From NCBI RefSeq assembly GCF_000499845.2, contig NC_023749.2, positions 43,272,177-43,336,176 on the forward strand: 64,000 bases of DNA, written 5' to 3'. Origin of the DNA: Phaseolus vulgaris. Lineage: Eukaryota; Streptophyta; Magnoliopsida; Fabales; Fabaceae. Below the pieces are notes generated by a model, which did no database searches, was not told the origin of the DNA, and was given only the letters and a program-made list of their open reading frames with translations. The number at the start of each line of letters is the position of its first letter. Position 1 is the first letter of the stretch. The translations under genes were made by a program, and so were the position numbers. Below, in pieces: positions 10,556 to 21,840 of this stretch.

Positions 10556-10705
10556 TTAAACGGAGAAAGATAAAGGCTAAAAACCAAGGCACGACTTTTT
10601 CTCAAACTTGTTTTTTCTTTTATTCGGGTGACCTCATTAAAAAACCCCCGAGAGGGAAGAAGAGTGTCCCCTTCAACTAAACTGTTACATGGTTGCTTAC
10701 ATAAG

Positions 10706-13224
10706 TCAACTAAAATAAAATTTCAAGTTGGCTGCATTCCAGCTGCGTGGGATGGGACCCCCCTCCAAGGTCTCTAAGTTATACGACCCGTTGCCCTTAG
10801 CCTCGGTAACTCTGAAGGGTCCGGTCCACTTGGGAGACAACTTATTCTCCAACTCGTATGGGTGAGTCTTCCTCATAACCAGGTCGCCAATCTGAAACTG
10901 TCGCGGCTTTACCTTAGAGTTGTATTGTCGCTCTACTCTTCTCTTCACTGCTTCAGCTTTTATTCTGGCTTCTTCCCTGGCCTCGTCTAATAGATCCAGG
11001 TTTACCCGCCTTTCTTCATTGGATTCTTCCACCACAAAGTTTTGAAAACGTGGTGAGCTTTCATGTATTTCTACCGGAATCATCGCGTCCGACCCGTACA
11101 CCAAAATGAAAGGCGTCTCCATAGTAGAGGATTGGGGCGTGGTGTGGTATGCCCATACGATCCTTGGTACCTCTTCCGCCCACGCCCCTTTGGCTTTCTC
11201 TAACCTTCTCTTTAACCCCCTCAGCAGAACTCTGTGTGCTGACTCCACTTGTCCGTTGGTCTGGGGGTGTTCAACCGATGCGAACACTTGTTTGATTCTT
11301 ACCTCAGCGCACAGATTTCTCAACTGCTGACTGGCAAACTGGGTCCCGTTATCGGATATCAAGTGCCTAGGTACGCCAAAGCGGCACACAATGTTCTTCC
11401 ACACAAAATGTTGTACCTTGTGCGCAGTGATCTGTGCTACGGGCTCTGCCTCTATCCACTTGGTGAAGTATTCGATGGCGACGATCAAATACTTCATCTG
11501 CCTGATTGCCAGTGGGAACGGGCCCAGGATGTCGATTCCCCATGTATGGAAAGGCCACGGGCTGTATATGGATCGCAATTCTTCTGGCGGCGCCTTGTGC
11601 CAGTCGGCGTGCTTTTGGCATTGCCTGCACCGCTGGGCGTGTCGTGCGCAGTCCTCTTTTACTGTTGGCCAGAAGAAACCTGCGCGTATTACCTTGGAGG
11701 CTAGGGACCTTCCCCCTACGTGGCTCCCGCAGATGCCTTCGTGTAGTTCCGCCATTATCCTGGTGCACTCGTCGCCACTTACGCACGTTAGGATAGGGTG
11801 AGTGAAACCGTGCCTGAACAACACTCCATCCACTAGAGTATATCTTGCGGCATTTCTTTTGACCTTTTTACCCTCTTCAGGCTCCACTGGGAGAGCCCCA
11901 TCCACCAAGTATCGCTTGTAGGGCGTCATCCAGGTGTCTCCCTCGGTCAAAACGCATACCTGCATTTGCTCTCCCTCGGGCACATCCGCGTACGTGCTGA
12001 TGCGGGGCACTCTCTGCGTATCTTGGGTCAAAGAGCAATGACTCCTCGGCCTTCCCTTTGTATAAATCTGGAGGACATCCACCCTGTTTTCTTCCACGAA
12101 TCTACGCGGAGCTTTGAGAGTCTCTTGGATCACTGTCCTCTGTCTACCCCCCTTGCCTGAGCTGGCCAGCTTTGCAAGCAGGTCAGCTCTGGCATTCTGC
12201 TCCCTCGGGACATGTATCAGCTCAAGAGCGTTGAATGCTCCCTTCAACAACTGGACGTATTTCAGATACGCCGCCATCTGTGGGTCCTTCGCCTGGATCT
12301 CACCCGACACCTGCCTCGTAATCAGCTGGGAGTCGCTTTTCACCAGGAGGTTTTGCGCGCCCATCTCCTTGGCCAGGAGCATTCCTGCTATTAGGGCTTC
12401 GTATTCTGCCTGATTGTTACTTGCCTTGAAGGCGAAGCGCAGGGCCTGCTCAATCAGTATGCCGTTGGGTCCCTCCAAGACTATTCCCGCTCCGCTCCCT
12501 TGTTGGTTGGAAGAGCCGTCAACCGAGAGTAGCCACTGCGAGCCCACTTCCACCTCTTGCTCCCCTCCGGGCGAAAGTTCCGCTATAAAATCTGCGTACA
12601 CCTGCCCTTTGGTGGATCCTCTAGGCTCATACTGGATGTCGAATTCTAACAGTTCCACCGCCCAGCGTACCATTCTTCCCGCCACGTCAGGCTTCTGCAG
12701 CACCTTCTGTATAGGGAGGTTTGTCATCACCACCACCGTGAAGCTATGGAAGTAATGACGGAGCCTCCTGGCAGAAAACACTACCGCTAGCGCTGCCTTC
12801 TCCAGCGCTTGGTATCTCGCCTCAGCTCTTTGTAATGCCTTGCTCACAAAATAGATGGGCTTCTGACTCTGGTCCTGCTCCTGGACTAATACAGAACTGA
12901 TAGCCCGCTCCGTTACAGTAAAATATAACCGGAGGGGCACGCCCGTTACCGATTTGCAGAGGACCGGTGGCGTCGCAGGTACTCCTTTAGCTTAATGAAA
13001 GCCGCTTCGCATTCATCAGTCCATGCAAAGCGACTGTTTCTCTTGAGGCACTGGAAATATGGATGCCCCTTCTCTGTGAGCATAAAACCCAAGAACTTAC
13101 CGGCCTCTACCCCGAAAACACTTCTCAGGGTTCAACTTGAGGCAGTACTTGGATATCGTGACGAACAACTCCTCCATATCCGCCATGTGCTGCGCCCTAT
13201 CCTGCGACGCCACCACCATGTCGT
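10706..13224 (-). pseudogene. Ty3/gypsy pol: RT end, two RNase H domains, integrase
   Basis: The open frame 12940-10706 (744 aa) begins in the RT-linked RNase H (about residues 1-120). A second, archaeal-type RNase H follows with VDGSS (D141), NNQAEYEAL (E181), SDSQL (D203) and D253; dual RNase H marks the Tat lineage. Integrase has an HHCC finger (H400, H407, C438, C441) and a D470, D530, E566 triad with 35 residues between the last two, then a C-terminal domain ending WNAANLKFYFS; no chromodomain is seen. Upstream, 13224-12941 encodes the DDMVV box and thumb of RT with frame breaks. Earlier RT and protease are absent, replaced by the module at 13225-13411. Confidence 0.85.
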
Positions 13225-13411
13225 CAAGTCGTTGGACAGCATCGCTAGGGTCAATCACCGCATTCGAGGTATTGTCCGCTTTGGAGGTCGGTGCTCCGTC
13301 ACGATTTTGTCCTTAAAAGGCACCTCGAAGGGTGAAGGGAGGAGGGAGTATATAAACTGCCCTTGGCCTCGATTCCTGAACGATGTGGAACTGTATTGGC
13401 ATACGGGAACA
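13225..13411 (-). repeat. 188-bp module, copy 2, between gag and RT
   Basis: Copy of 3396-3583 with a few substitutions and one indel. It joins gag (ending ...FEQGIAVPV) directly to RT just before the DDMVV box, so protease and most of RT are lost. Its minus-strand start TGTTCCCGTATGCC and its other edge near TCAAG are the same as in copy 1. Confidence 0.75.
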
Positions 13412-14240
13412 GCTATCCCTTGTTCAAAGGTGGCGATCATCATCTCTTCATCATGCGCTTGAAGTCTTACCGTGACCGTGCATAACCTATTCAGATAATC
13501 TTTCAGTGCCTCTTTTTCCCTTTGTTTGACATTGAAAAGGTCGTACAACCTCGGGGGTTTGACCTTGTTGACTGAGAACTGTTCTCTAAACATTTTGGAG
13601 AACTGAGAGAAAGAGGTGATTTGACCATTTGGGATCCCACTTAACCATTGTAGTGTTGTACCTGTAAAAGTGCCCATGAACATCTTACATCGGATGGCAT
13701 TCGTTCCTTCAGAGATAATCATCTAAGCGTTGAATGTCATAAGATGATTTTCAGGGTCCTCTATTCCTGTGGAAAAGGATATTTTAAGTGTTATGTAATG
13801 AGGTGGCATGACTCATCCATGATTTCCTACAAGAATGGCTTGGGATTGTCTCTCACTAACAAGTTCAGAGATTGTTCCCTAGTGGAACGTCGGGCACATT
13901 GGTGGAGGCTCTTGCCTAACTCCTCATTGGTTTTGCACAACTCCTCATTGGTTTACGCGTGCTCCTCCATTGTTATCCGAGAGGCCTCGATTTCTTCTAT
14001 CAAACAATCATGTAGAGGCTCTTGCTCAGCTCGGGCTTCTACTCGTAGCCTCTCCTACTCGGCCTTGGCTTCTTCTTGGATCCTCTCTTGCTCTCGTCTA
14101 TGCTCCTCGTTTGCCTCTTGGAGAGCCTTCATGGTATCAATGAGTTGATGTAAGACAGGGGCATTGCTTCCTTCATATCCCTACTGGCCTTGTCTTGTTT
14201 TTCTCATCACGTCAGGAGGCTCAATCACAAATGTGGATGA
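13412..14240 (-). pseudogene. Ty3/gypsy gag, broken
   Basis: The minus strand at 13722-13412 encodes the core of a plant gypsy Gag (FMGTFTGTTLQWLSGIPNGQ, FSQFSKMFREQF, LFNVKQREKEALKDYLNRL, FEQGIA). It is preceded at 14170-13723 by a charged coiled-coil N-terminus (EEHRREQERIQEEAKAE-like, TNEELCKTNEEL) with stops and shifts. A stop lies just ahead of MIISEGTNAIRC. The core ends abruptly at the module at 13411. It follows a primer site and LTR in the right order, so it is the 5' end of a minus-strand element. Confidence 0.75.
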
Positions 14241-14254
14241 GATCAAGTTTTATT

Positions 14255-14276
14255 GGGCCCCATGCTGGGCTCCAAA
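14255..14276 (-). other. Primer binding site, second Tat element
   Basis: Minus strand reads TTTGGAGCCCAGCATGGGGC directly after an LTR ending AAAAGAACA. It matches the site at 3650-3667 in layout with several substitutions, so this is an older or different member of the same lineage. Confidence 0.6.
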
Positions 14277-15853
14277 TGTTCTTTTCGGTTGACCTCAGTT
14301 GGACTGAATAGAGAGCTTCACTTCTGGTCTGTCTCCTCTTGGTGCACTGGAACAACGCTCTACTGGGACAGAGGGGGCTCTACCTATTGATCACACTCTG
14401 ACGATCAAGTCAGTGAGAGCATACAAAATAAGTATTTAGTTTCAATCTTAAGTATTCAGAAACATAATATTTTCTTGTTGTTAGCACCCGAAGATAAGAT
14501 GTGCACGTGAACATGTGGTTTTTATTAGAATATATGACCTTTAAACAAGAGGGGGTGAATTGTTTATTAAATATTTTTTATTACTTTTGAAGGTTTAATG
14601 AAACTCAGTGAAGAAATACATAAAAGGAACCAAGTTAGCCAAGAATACAAACTGTTTTAAGATGAATCACAGAAAAACAACCGGTTATTTCTTTGATTCA
14701 ATCAGTTGTTTATACCAGTAGAAGTTAAAACAACTTATAAACAAAATCTTAAAGAGATAAGAGCAAGAGAAATGTACACAGACAGTTTATACTGGTTCAC
14801 TCTTAATCCAAGAGCTACAACCAGTCCCCAGAAACTTTTGGGTTTGTACTATGCAACCAAAACAGATTACAACACAAACCACCAAAAGAGTGACCTTGAA
14901 CCCTTCAAGAAACACACTCCTTTTGGCACAAAAATCATAACACCCTTTGATTCTACACTTACACTCAATTACAAAAATACAGTAATCAAGAAAGAAGAGA
15001 ATAGAATACACCTGGTATTACAAAGATTAAAGATTAGAAGTACACCCCAATCCTATTCCACAGACTTGAAAATCCAAAGCTTGAAGTGAATCTTGAAAAC
15101 TTGAAATTCAATTTGCACTATGATTTCTCAAAACTATTTCTCTCTCTCCTTCCAGGAATGTATAACAAACTTTTCATACTCTAAAGAATGATAAAAAAAA
15201 TTTAAAGCAGGAGTGCATTCAGTTAGAAATCATTTAAGAAAGATTCACAAATCAAAACAGAATTTTGTTAGGATTTTCAAAGAAACAATCGGTTGAAAAC
15301 ACGAAACAACCGATTGATTTAGTTTGACAGTTAAGTCAACCAAGTCAAACAACTTTCAACCTTTTTCAAAACCTTCTAAGAACAAAACAACCGGTTGATT
15401 CGATAAAACAACAGGTTGTTTTCCACTTAGTTGAAAAACATTCCATTTTAAAAAGGTTTTCAAATCAAATTAGTTATGGATTCAAACAAGGAGTGGATTA
15501 CACTTTAATGTACCCAAAACCCACCCATACACATCAACAACACCAACCTTTCATCAAACACCTTGGATTTGGATTCTTCAAAGGTCTTGATCTCTCTTGA
15601 TCAACAGTTTTTTGTTATGATTATATGCTTTCTGTTGAGATTATTTTCTCGGGTGCTAACAACATTATTCTCAAAATCTTTTTTTTGCATTTAATTAGCA
15701 TATGTGTTAGAAACAAACATGATATTCTTTCTATTTTAACTATCTTTTTCGAGCTATCTTACCAGCACTTGGGCCGACCTCATGACCCAAAAATCGAGTT
15801 GACCATACCAAAGTACTTGGATCGAGGTCCCGAGCACTACGTTCCAGTACACA
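14277..15853 (-). repeat. 5' LTR of the second Tat element, split by a solo LTR
   Basis: On the minus strand the LTR starts TGTGTACTGGAACG (near 15853) and ends GGTTGACC...GAACA style at 14277, next to the primer site. The LTR at 3668-4856 starts TGTGTATCGTCCCG, a similar beginning. A copia solo LTR (14523-15606) with its 5-bp duplication splits it; the remainder is about 488 bp. No matching 3' LTR was found in the window. Confidence 0.5.
14523..15606 (-). mobile_element. Solo LTR of the copia family, TSD GTTTT
   Basis: Related to the LTRs at 49501, 52073 and 57805: same start (TATTAGAATATATG, with the first G mutated), G-tract, dyad pairs and end (GATCAACA). GTTTT precedes it at 14518-14522 and follows it at 15607-15611. 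No internal region is present, so the element was lost by LTR-LTR recombination. The open frame at 14706-15089 is chance within the LTR. Confidence 0.85.
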
Positions 15854-15945
15854 ATTGATTTTTTTTTCTTGTATGAGTGAATATTATAAGTTATTTAAAA
15901 TTATGGTTTAGACTTTATAAAAATGTTAAAAATATAGGAACTAAT

Positions 15946-16854
15946 TGATACAAACCACCTCGACAAGCAGATGAATAAAAACACAACAGACACTTCAGAA
16001 TTAGGTTAGTCATCTCAACATACAAGACCAAACCCCACCAAACATCAAAAGGACCTTAACAGAAGAAGAACTGGACATAGGCCAGAGCATCAAATGTTTT
16101 TTTCTTCTGGTCTTTTTATAAGACAAGTTTATGTAAATAATTTTGGCTCTTTTTTGGGGGTCCAAGTAGAAGAATAAGCTAGAGTAGGGTGTGCTTAGTA
16201 ATTTAGGCTTGTACCAACTCCACTTTTCATGACATGTGCACCTAGGTTTGAGGTTTATTTGAACTACCTTCTAGAAGGTATCTCAGAAATGACACCCCTA
16301 CCCCTCTCACTCTTGCTCCCCAAGTCACTCTCTCCTATATAAAGGGTGCCTTGCCTCATGTATTTTTACACATTGAATTTTGAATAGAAAAGAAACTCTG
16401 TTAGAGTGTTTAGTAAGCTGAGTCTCCTAGATTTTGGGTCTTATCTTGAGTGCTCTACACTTCAAGTGGCGGTTCTTCACCACTCATCTTGAAGTCTCCT
16501 CCCCCTCCAAGTGGCGTGACCATACCTTCATCATCCTATGCTTCTCTTTCTTGTCATCTTTTTATTTTTCCACTCCTTTATGTTCTTGTGTCCATCCTTT
16601 TTCTATTCGGTTTCCATCTTTTTTATTTCCCTTATATGCTCTTTAATTTCGCCACTATTCATCAACCTCACCTTATTTTGTGTGTTTTCTCTTTGCCCTC
16701 CAGAAGTGAACCTTCACACTTACTAAACCACTTGGTTAAGTTCATGTCCAGTGGGAATCTTCTTTGGGTTTCTCACCATATTCTGCTTAAAATTAAAAAT
16801 CATAAACAAAGTGCAACCCATAAAAACGTGCAATTCTAAAATCCACTCTCATCA
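15946..16854 (+). mobile_element. Solo LTR, gypsy-linked family C, TSD CTAAT
   Basis: Begins TGATACAAACCACC and ends CCACTCTCATCA; CTAAT lies on both sides (15941-15945 and 16855-16859). A TATA-like CCTATATAAAGGGTGCC near 16333 sets the plus orientation. Shares CTCAAGTGGCG-like and ACCACTTGGTTAAGTTC blocks with the LTRs at 17841, 24377, 60162 and 61757. The family is gypsy by inference, because the copy at 60.2-61.6 kb is followed by a gypsy gag start. Confidence 0.85.
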
Positions 16855-16859
16855 CTAAT

Positions 16860-17840
16860 CAATCACTCTTATTTTAAAATTTGTTTGATTTATATACTTT
16901 GTTTTTATGGTAGTAATTTTATTTATAGTTAGAATGTTCGAGAAAATAATTTTTCATAGTTTGTTAATACGTACACATTAAGTCTAACCTTGAATTTGAT
17001 GTAATTTCTGTTCAAGTCATTTAATTTTGTTTTCTTGGTGCATACTTGAATATGATACATTATTTGTGAGCACTTTCATTTCATATACTTTGGGACCAAT
17101 ACAAAATGCTACCAAAATTTTATCAAATTTAAGATAATATACTTAATTTATAGGTGTTAATAAATTATGGAAAATATTTTCTTCAATAGGTAGGGTCTCA
17201 CCTTTAATTAACAAAAGTGATATGATTCCAAATAAAACTAATAGTAGAATTAAGAATTTAGGTCATGAAATAAAATCAATTAAAAACAGTAACACTGAAA
17301 ACCTGGAGAGAGGGAGGCGCCATAAATAAGGTTTGATAAGTCTAAGGATGATCACCACAAGAATTGATGAATTCTTGATAAGATCGCAAGATAAAGGGAA
17401 GAACCCTAATAGAGATATATTCTCTCCATTAAATTTCTAGAACATCCATGCTCATTCTGAATTCCAAAAGTGTATAAATAAAAAAATAGTTATAGATTTT
17501 GTCTCGTTTGTAAGTAAATAAAATAAAAATGCAATCCTTATTTTTGAAGAAATGGTTATTTGTCCTAGTGGTTAAGTTAATATTTTCTAATTGGTTTTGG
17601 GTTCAAATCCTAACTCCATTAAAATAATAATATTTTTTTATTCTAATACTCCAAGCCTGTTTGTTGTGCATGTAATCTATTTAGGCTTTTTAAAGTGTGG
17701 GTCATTCAACAATTGGGCCTCCAAAAGATTAGCCACCTTGTGTTGCAATGTCTCTTAGGCCTTTCTAAGCCTTCCACTTGTCATGTGTCCACCTAAATCT
17801 GGAATTATGTCTTGGTCAAGTTCCTCCTCACCATGCCTTT
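16860..17840. other. AT-rich spacer with a SINE-like fragment
   Basis: No coding sequence recognised. Near 17555-17640 lies a tRNA-like stretch: TCCTAGTGGTTAAG resembles a pol III A box and GGGTTCAAATCC (17599-17610) a B box, followed by an A/T tail. This is the layout of a tRNA-derived SINE. No full tRNA fold is possible. Confidence 0.4.
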
Positions 17841-18871
17841 TGATACAACCCAAGTAGCTACGAAGATGACCAAGGAAGCAAAAGACAAAGCACATGGTAA
17901 ACAGTCATCTCAACGAACAATTCATAACCCCACCTAGGATCACATAGACCTCACCAGAGGAGTTGAGCATAAACTAACACACCAACTATTCTTCCTTTTG
18001 GTCTTCTTATAAGATACAAATATGTTGTAAATAATTTGGGCTCTCTTTAGGGGTCCAGATAGAAAAGATAGGCTAGAATAAGGTACCTTTAGCATAATAG
18101 GGGGTGTAGTTAGCCTTTTAGCTTGTTCCTAGCCCTTTAGGAAGGGATTTTGACCTAGTTTCTATAAGGACAAGCCTAGGGTGCAGGTTTGACTTAGTCA
18201 AACCCTAAGGCTGCCCCTTTTTTTGGTGTTTCCCATCCTGCCCTTCATGCTTGTTCTCCAAGGCTCCTTCACCTATAAATAGAAGGCCTACCTCGTTGTA
18301 TTTTACAAGTTGAATTTGAATGAAGTAAAGAAACTCTGCATAAAATGTGTGAGCTCTTAGTGAGGCTTATGTCCTCTTAGGTTTAATGTCTTATCTTGGG
18401 TGTTTTGGGAAGTTCTCAAGTGGCGGCCAACACACTCATCTTGGATCACATCACCCTCAAGTGGCGTGATATTTCTCAGCCACCATCATAAGTTTTCTCA
18501 TTCCATTTTCCTTCCATTTCTCCATTCCATTTATGTTTTTGTCTCTTTGTTTCTCTTCTTTGTTGCTCTTGGGTTTCACTCATAATCATGAGTATGGTGC
18601 ATCATTTGGTTTGGCAATGACCACTATTGATGTTACCTTATGCCCTTTTTTCAATTCCGCAATTGCATCTCATTCTCATCATATCTTGTTTTTCATCTTT
18701 GTGTCTGTGAAGTGCACCTTCACAGTTACTTGACCACTTGGTTAAGTTCGTGTCCAGTGGGAATCTTCCTTAGGTCCTCACCATTAATTGTTAAAATCCC
18801 AATCTTAAGTAAAAGTGTCGCCATAAATAAAAACATCTAAAAATGTGCAATCCTATAATCAACTCACATCA
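17841..18871 (+). repeat. Family C LTR without a clear target duplication
   Basis: Begins TGATACAACCCAAG and ends CAACTCACATCA, with a TATA-like CACCTATAAATAGAAGG near 18270 and the ACCACTTGGTTAAGTTC block near 18735. The flanks (CCTTT before, CACAC after) do not match, so this may be one LTR of a rearranged element rather than a simple solo LTR. Copia RNase H debris starts right after it. Confidence 0.75.
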
Positions 18872-19540
18872 CACACGTCTGAAGTTCTTTTGAAGGATGG
18901 GAATGGTAAGAAAGTAGATTAAAGGATCTACCGATGTGTGATTGACTCTTTACTTTATCTTCCTTCCAGTACACCAGATATTATGCATAGTTTTTGTCTA
19001 TGTGCAAGGTTTCAATTAGCTCCAAGAGAGTCTCACTTGAGAGTTATCAAAGAAATCTTTCAGTATCTTGTAGGGTCCATTAATTTGTGTATGTTTCAAG
19101 AAAAATTGTAATTTTATATTAAAAGGATTTTGCGACGTAGGTAGAGAGAAAAAACACTATTGTAGGTTGTCAATTTCTTATACCATGTCTTATATCTTGG
19201 TCAAGCAAGAAACAAAATTCAATTTTTCTATACACCATTGAAGCAAAATACATGTTAGTTGCATGCTACTGCTCTCAAGTCCTATGGGTTAAGTTTCAAC
19301 TTGAAGATTTATTTAGTTTCCAAAATAGTATACCTGTATACTGTGATAATACTAATGCAACTAATTTATCTAAGAACCCTATCCAATACTCAAAGGCTAA
19401 ACATATGAAAGTGAGATATCACTTAATTCTTGATTATGTCTAAAAAGTGTTTTCAAACTAAAATTTATGAAGACAAATCTCCAATGGGTTGGTATTTTCA
19501 CAAAAGCATTACCTATTGAAACATTTAATTTCACAAATGA
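18872..19540 (+). pseudogene. Copia RT/RNase H remnant
   Basis: Fragments in shifting frames match the end of copia pol: IDSLLYLPSSTPDIM, CLCARFQLAPRESH, then, after breaks, AEAKYMLVACYCSQVLWVKF and VYCDNTNATNLSKNPIQ with HMKVRYH (19252-19443), and ADIFTKALP-like residues near 19495. The CDN...A...N pattern and the HI/HMKVRYH tail are typical of copia RNase H. Several frameshifts and stops mean it is dead. Confidence 0.75.
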
Positions 19541-20673
19541 TTAATTGATCAGACAATAATATCGTTTGTCTAATGTTGATTGTTTTGTGTGAGATTCTAT
19601 AGTAGTACAATTCTTTGTCATTTGACTTGACTCTAAAAAGGCGTTAATGATCATTAAATGTATTTTATGAGGTAACGACATATTCCTGCTTACATGATCA
19701 TTGAGGCATTGCTTACGCAGACACATGGAAGAAATAACAACACACTAATTGATGGTGAATCGACCTTCCAAAAGTAAAGAAGTGCAAAATGGAAACAAGA
19801 ATTCATGGTCTTTAAAGAAAGCATTTCTCTACCTTCCTTTCTAAAACCAAAGAAGTGTAAATGGAAAACCAGAAACAAACTCTTTCCTCTGAAACTAAGG
19901 TTGGTTCATATGAAGAGAAAGGAGGTCTCAAGAAAAGGCGACACAACCCATGGCTTGAGAAATCCAAAACAAACAACTTCTCAACCATGTCAAAGACTGA
20001 GTTGGGCTACCTTCTCCGACACTATTCATTAATGAAGCTTGCTTGTCATTGAGTAACATGGATAAATATATCTTATAAAGAAGATAGTCGATCATAAGTT
20101 CATGTGCTAGATACATACTTCAGAGTTCCAACACTCGTTTACAACATACCAACCTCATCATGTTGCACTCAACCTCAAACCAAACTGAGTTTTTAGAATG
20201 AGTTGACTTATAGTTACAAAGGATTATTCCTTCAACAAATCTAGTGTTTGGAGGCCCTATAAATTTGATTGAGATCATCACCCTTGTCTCACTCGATGCA
20301 ACTCATCATGCCATGGATCCATTAGAGGAAACCTCTGTGCATCACTTGGATTGTTCTCATTAACCTTCAAAATCTATCAGAGAGTGAAGATTTGAAGGAA
20401 TGGAAGAGTGTGACGATGTGCACACTATACAGATGATGTGACATCAAATGTATGAAGAAGGCTCAAAAGACAATAAGTCCTACAAAACAATCAACATCGT
20501 TTGAAAAAAAACTATTTTGCTTTTGGTTCAGTACAATGTTGTATCACTCATTCAACCTCTTATATGCTTCTAGTATATCGTCCTCAAATGCAAGTACCCT
20601 TGCATCTCTACAAAGGCAAAAATATTTTTTTAGATGAAGACAAAGATCCTTATTGTCTAACCAAGGAGTCTTC
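19541..20673 (+). other. Unassigned sequence between elements
   Basis: Follows the copia RNase H remnant and precedes the insertion at 20674. Short lysine-rich frames on the plus strand (for example 19861-20052) could be decayed 3' sequence of the same copia element, but I recognise no domain. The stretch continues at 25765 once the inserted element is removed. Confidence 0.35.
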
Positions 20674-21774
20674 TGTTGAACATGGGAGCTTTGATGTTTC
20701 AAATCCATGATGAAGCTTGAAGCTGTGCTGCTATTTTTTTTTTTGGGTTTAGTCTAGGGTGTTTAGAATCTTTGTAAGATCTTTCCTAGTCCATTGCACA
20801 AAGCTTGATCAATCTGTTTTAAGAAAAATGTTTTTCTAAGCAAAGAGAAAAACAACAGGTTGAATTATCGAAATAATCGGTTGTTTGTCACTTGGCTTGT
20901 TTGGAGGTTTTAAAACTGTTTTTGACTTGGTTATGTAATTGACTAACCAATTCAACCGGTTAAAACGACTTTTCAACTGGTGGATTGTAACATTTCATAA
21001 CAGCTTTTTGAAAACCTACCTGTTAATCTGTTTTGGAGGTGAATCAAAATTGTTTTGGCAATAAATGCTTCCTTAAACGACTAGTTTTCCATGCTATAAA
21101 TATAACCTTTCTTTCAAAACAAAATACACAAGTTTTATATCAAACAAAGTGAGCTTGAGATTGATTTGAAAGAAGTTTTCAAAAGTTTTGCTAGATTGCT
21201 GTTAAGTTGTGCACTGGTACAAGGTCTCATCATAGGAGTTCCTAGTTTCTGTAATTTCAAGTGTTTTCTATTCCTTTCATGATTCTTGTAATTGTACTTT
21301 CATAAACTTGTAAGTGTGTGTGAAATCCTATAAAGTGAGAGGGTGTTCTGAGTTGAGGTGTGTAGTTGCAAAGAGGGTGAATGGGTCTTGTGGTTTTCAA
21401 GGTCACCTCTTTGTGGGTGTGTTGGTGTAATCTGTGAGTGATTACTAGTGGAACTCAGTGGTTATTCTAGGAACTGGATGTAGCTCAAGGTTGAGTGAAC
21501 CAATATAAAATTGGTTGTGTAAATCTCTCTCTCTCTCACACACACTCCTTATAACTGTTTGTTTTAATTATGCTTTTGTTGTTGCTATAAACAACCGATT
21601 AAAACATATTTTCAATCGGTTAAAATTTTGTAAATAGTTTCTTAATCATTGTTTGATTGCTTTCCTTAATTGTTTATATGTGATTGTTTGATAAAGGTTC
21701 ATTCTTATTAAATCTTTGCGAAAATCTTTGATAAACAATTCACCCCCCTCTTGTTTAAGCCATCAATTCTTACA
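20674..21774 (+). repeat. 5' LTR of the gag-only copia element
   Basis: Begins TGTTGAACATGGGAGC and ends CATCAATTCTTACA. It holds dyad pairs near 20853, 20960 and 21594, a CTATAAATATAACC TATA-like site near 21100, and a run of six C near its end (about 21752). Length 1101 bp. Confidence 0.8.
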
Positions 21775-21789
21775 ATTGGTATCCAGAGC
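21775..21789 (+). other. Primer binding site
   Basis: ATTGGTATCCAGAGC directly follows the LTR. TGGTATCAGAGC-type sites complementary to initiator methionine tRNA are usual in plant copia elements; this copy has one extra base. Confidence 0.7.
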
Positions 21790-21840
21790 TAGGTTCTTGA
21801 AAATTATTCAAGTACTGTGTTTCTGAATAACTGTTTTTAC

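Noticed and set aside
11106..12755. Plus-strand frames over gypsy integrase and RNase H
   Set aside because: Shadows of the 744-residue minus-strand frame.
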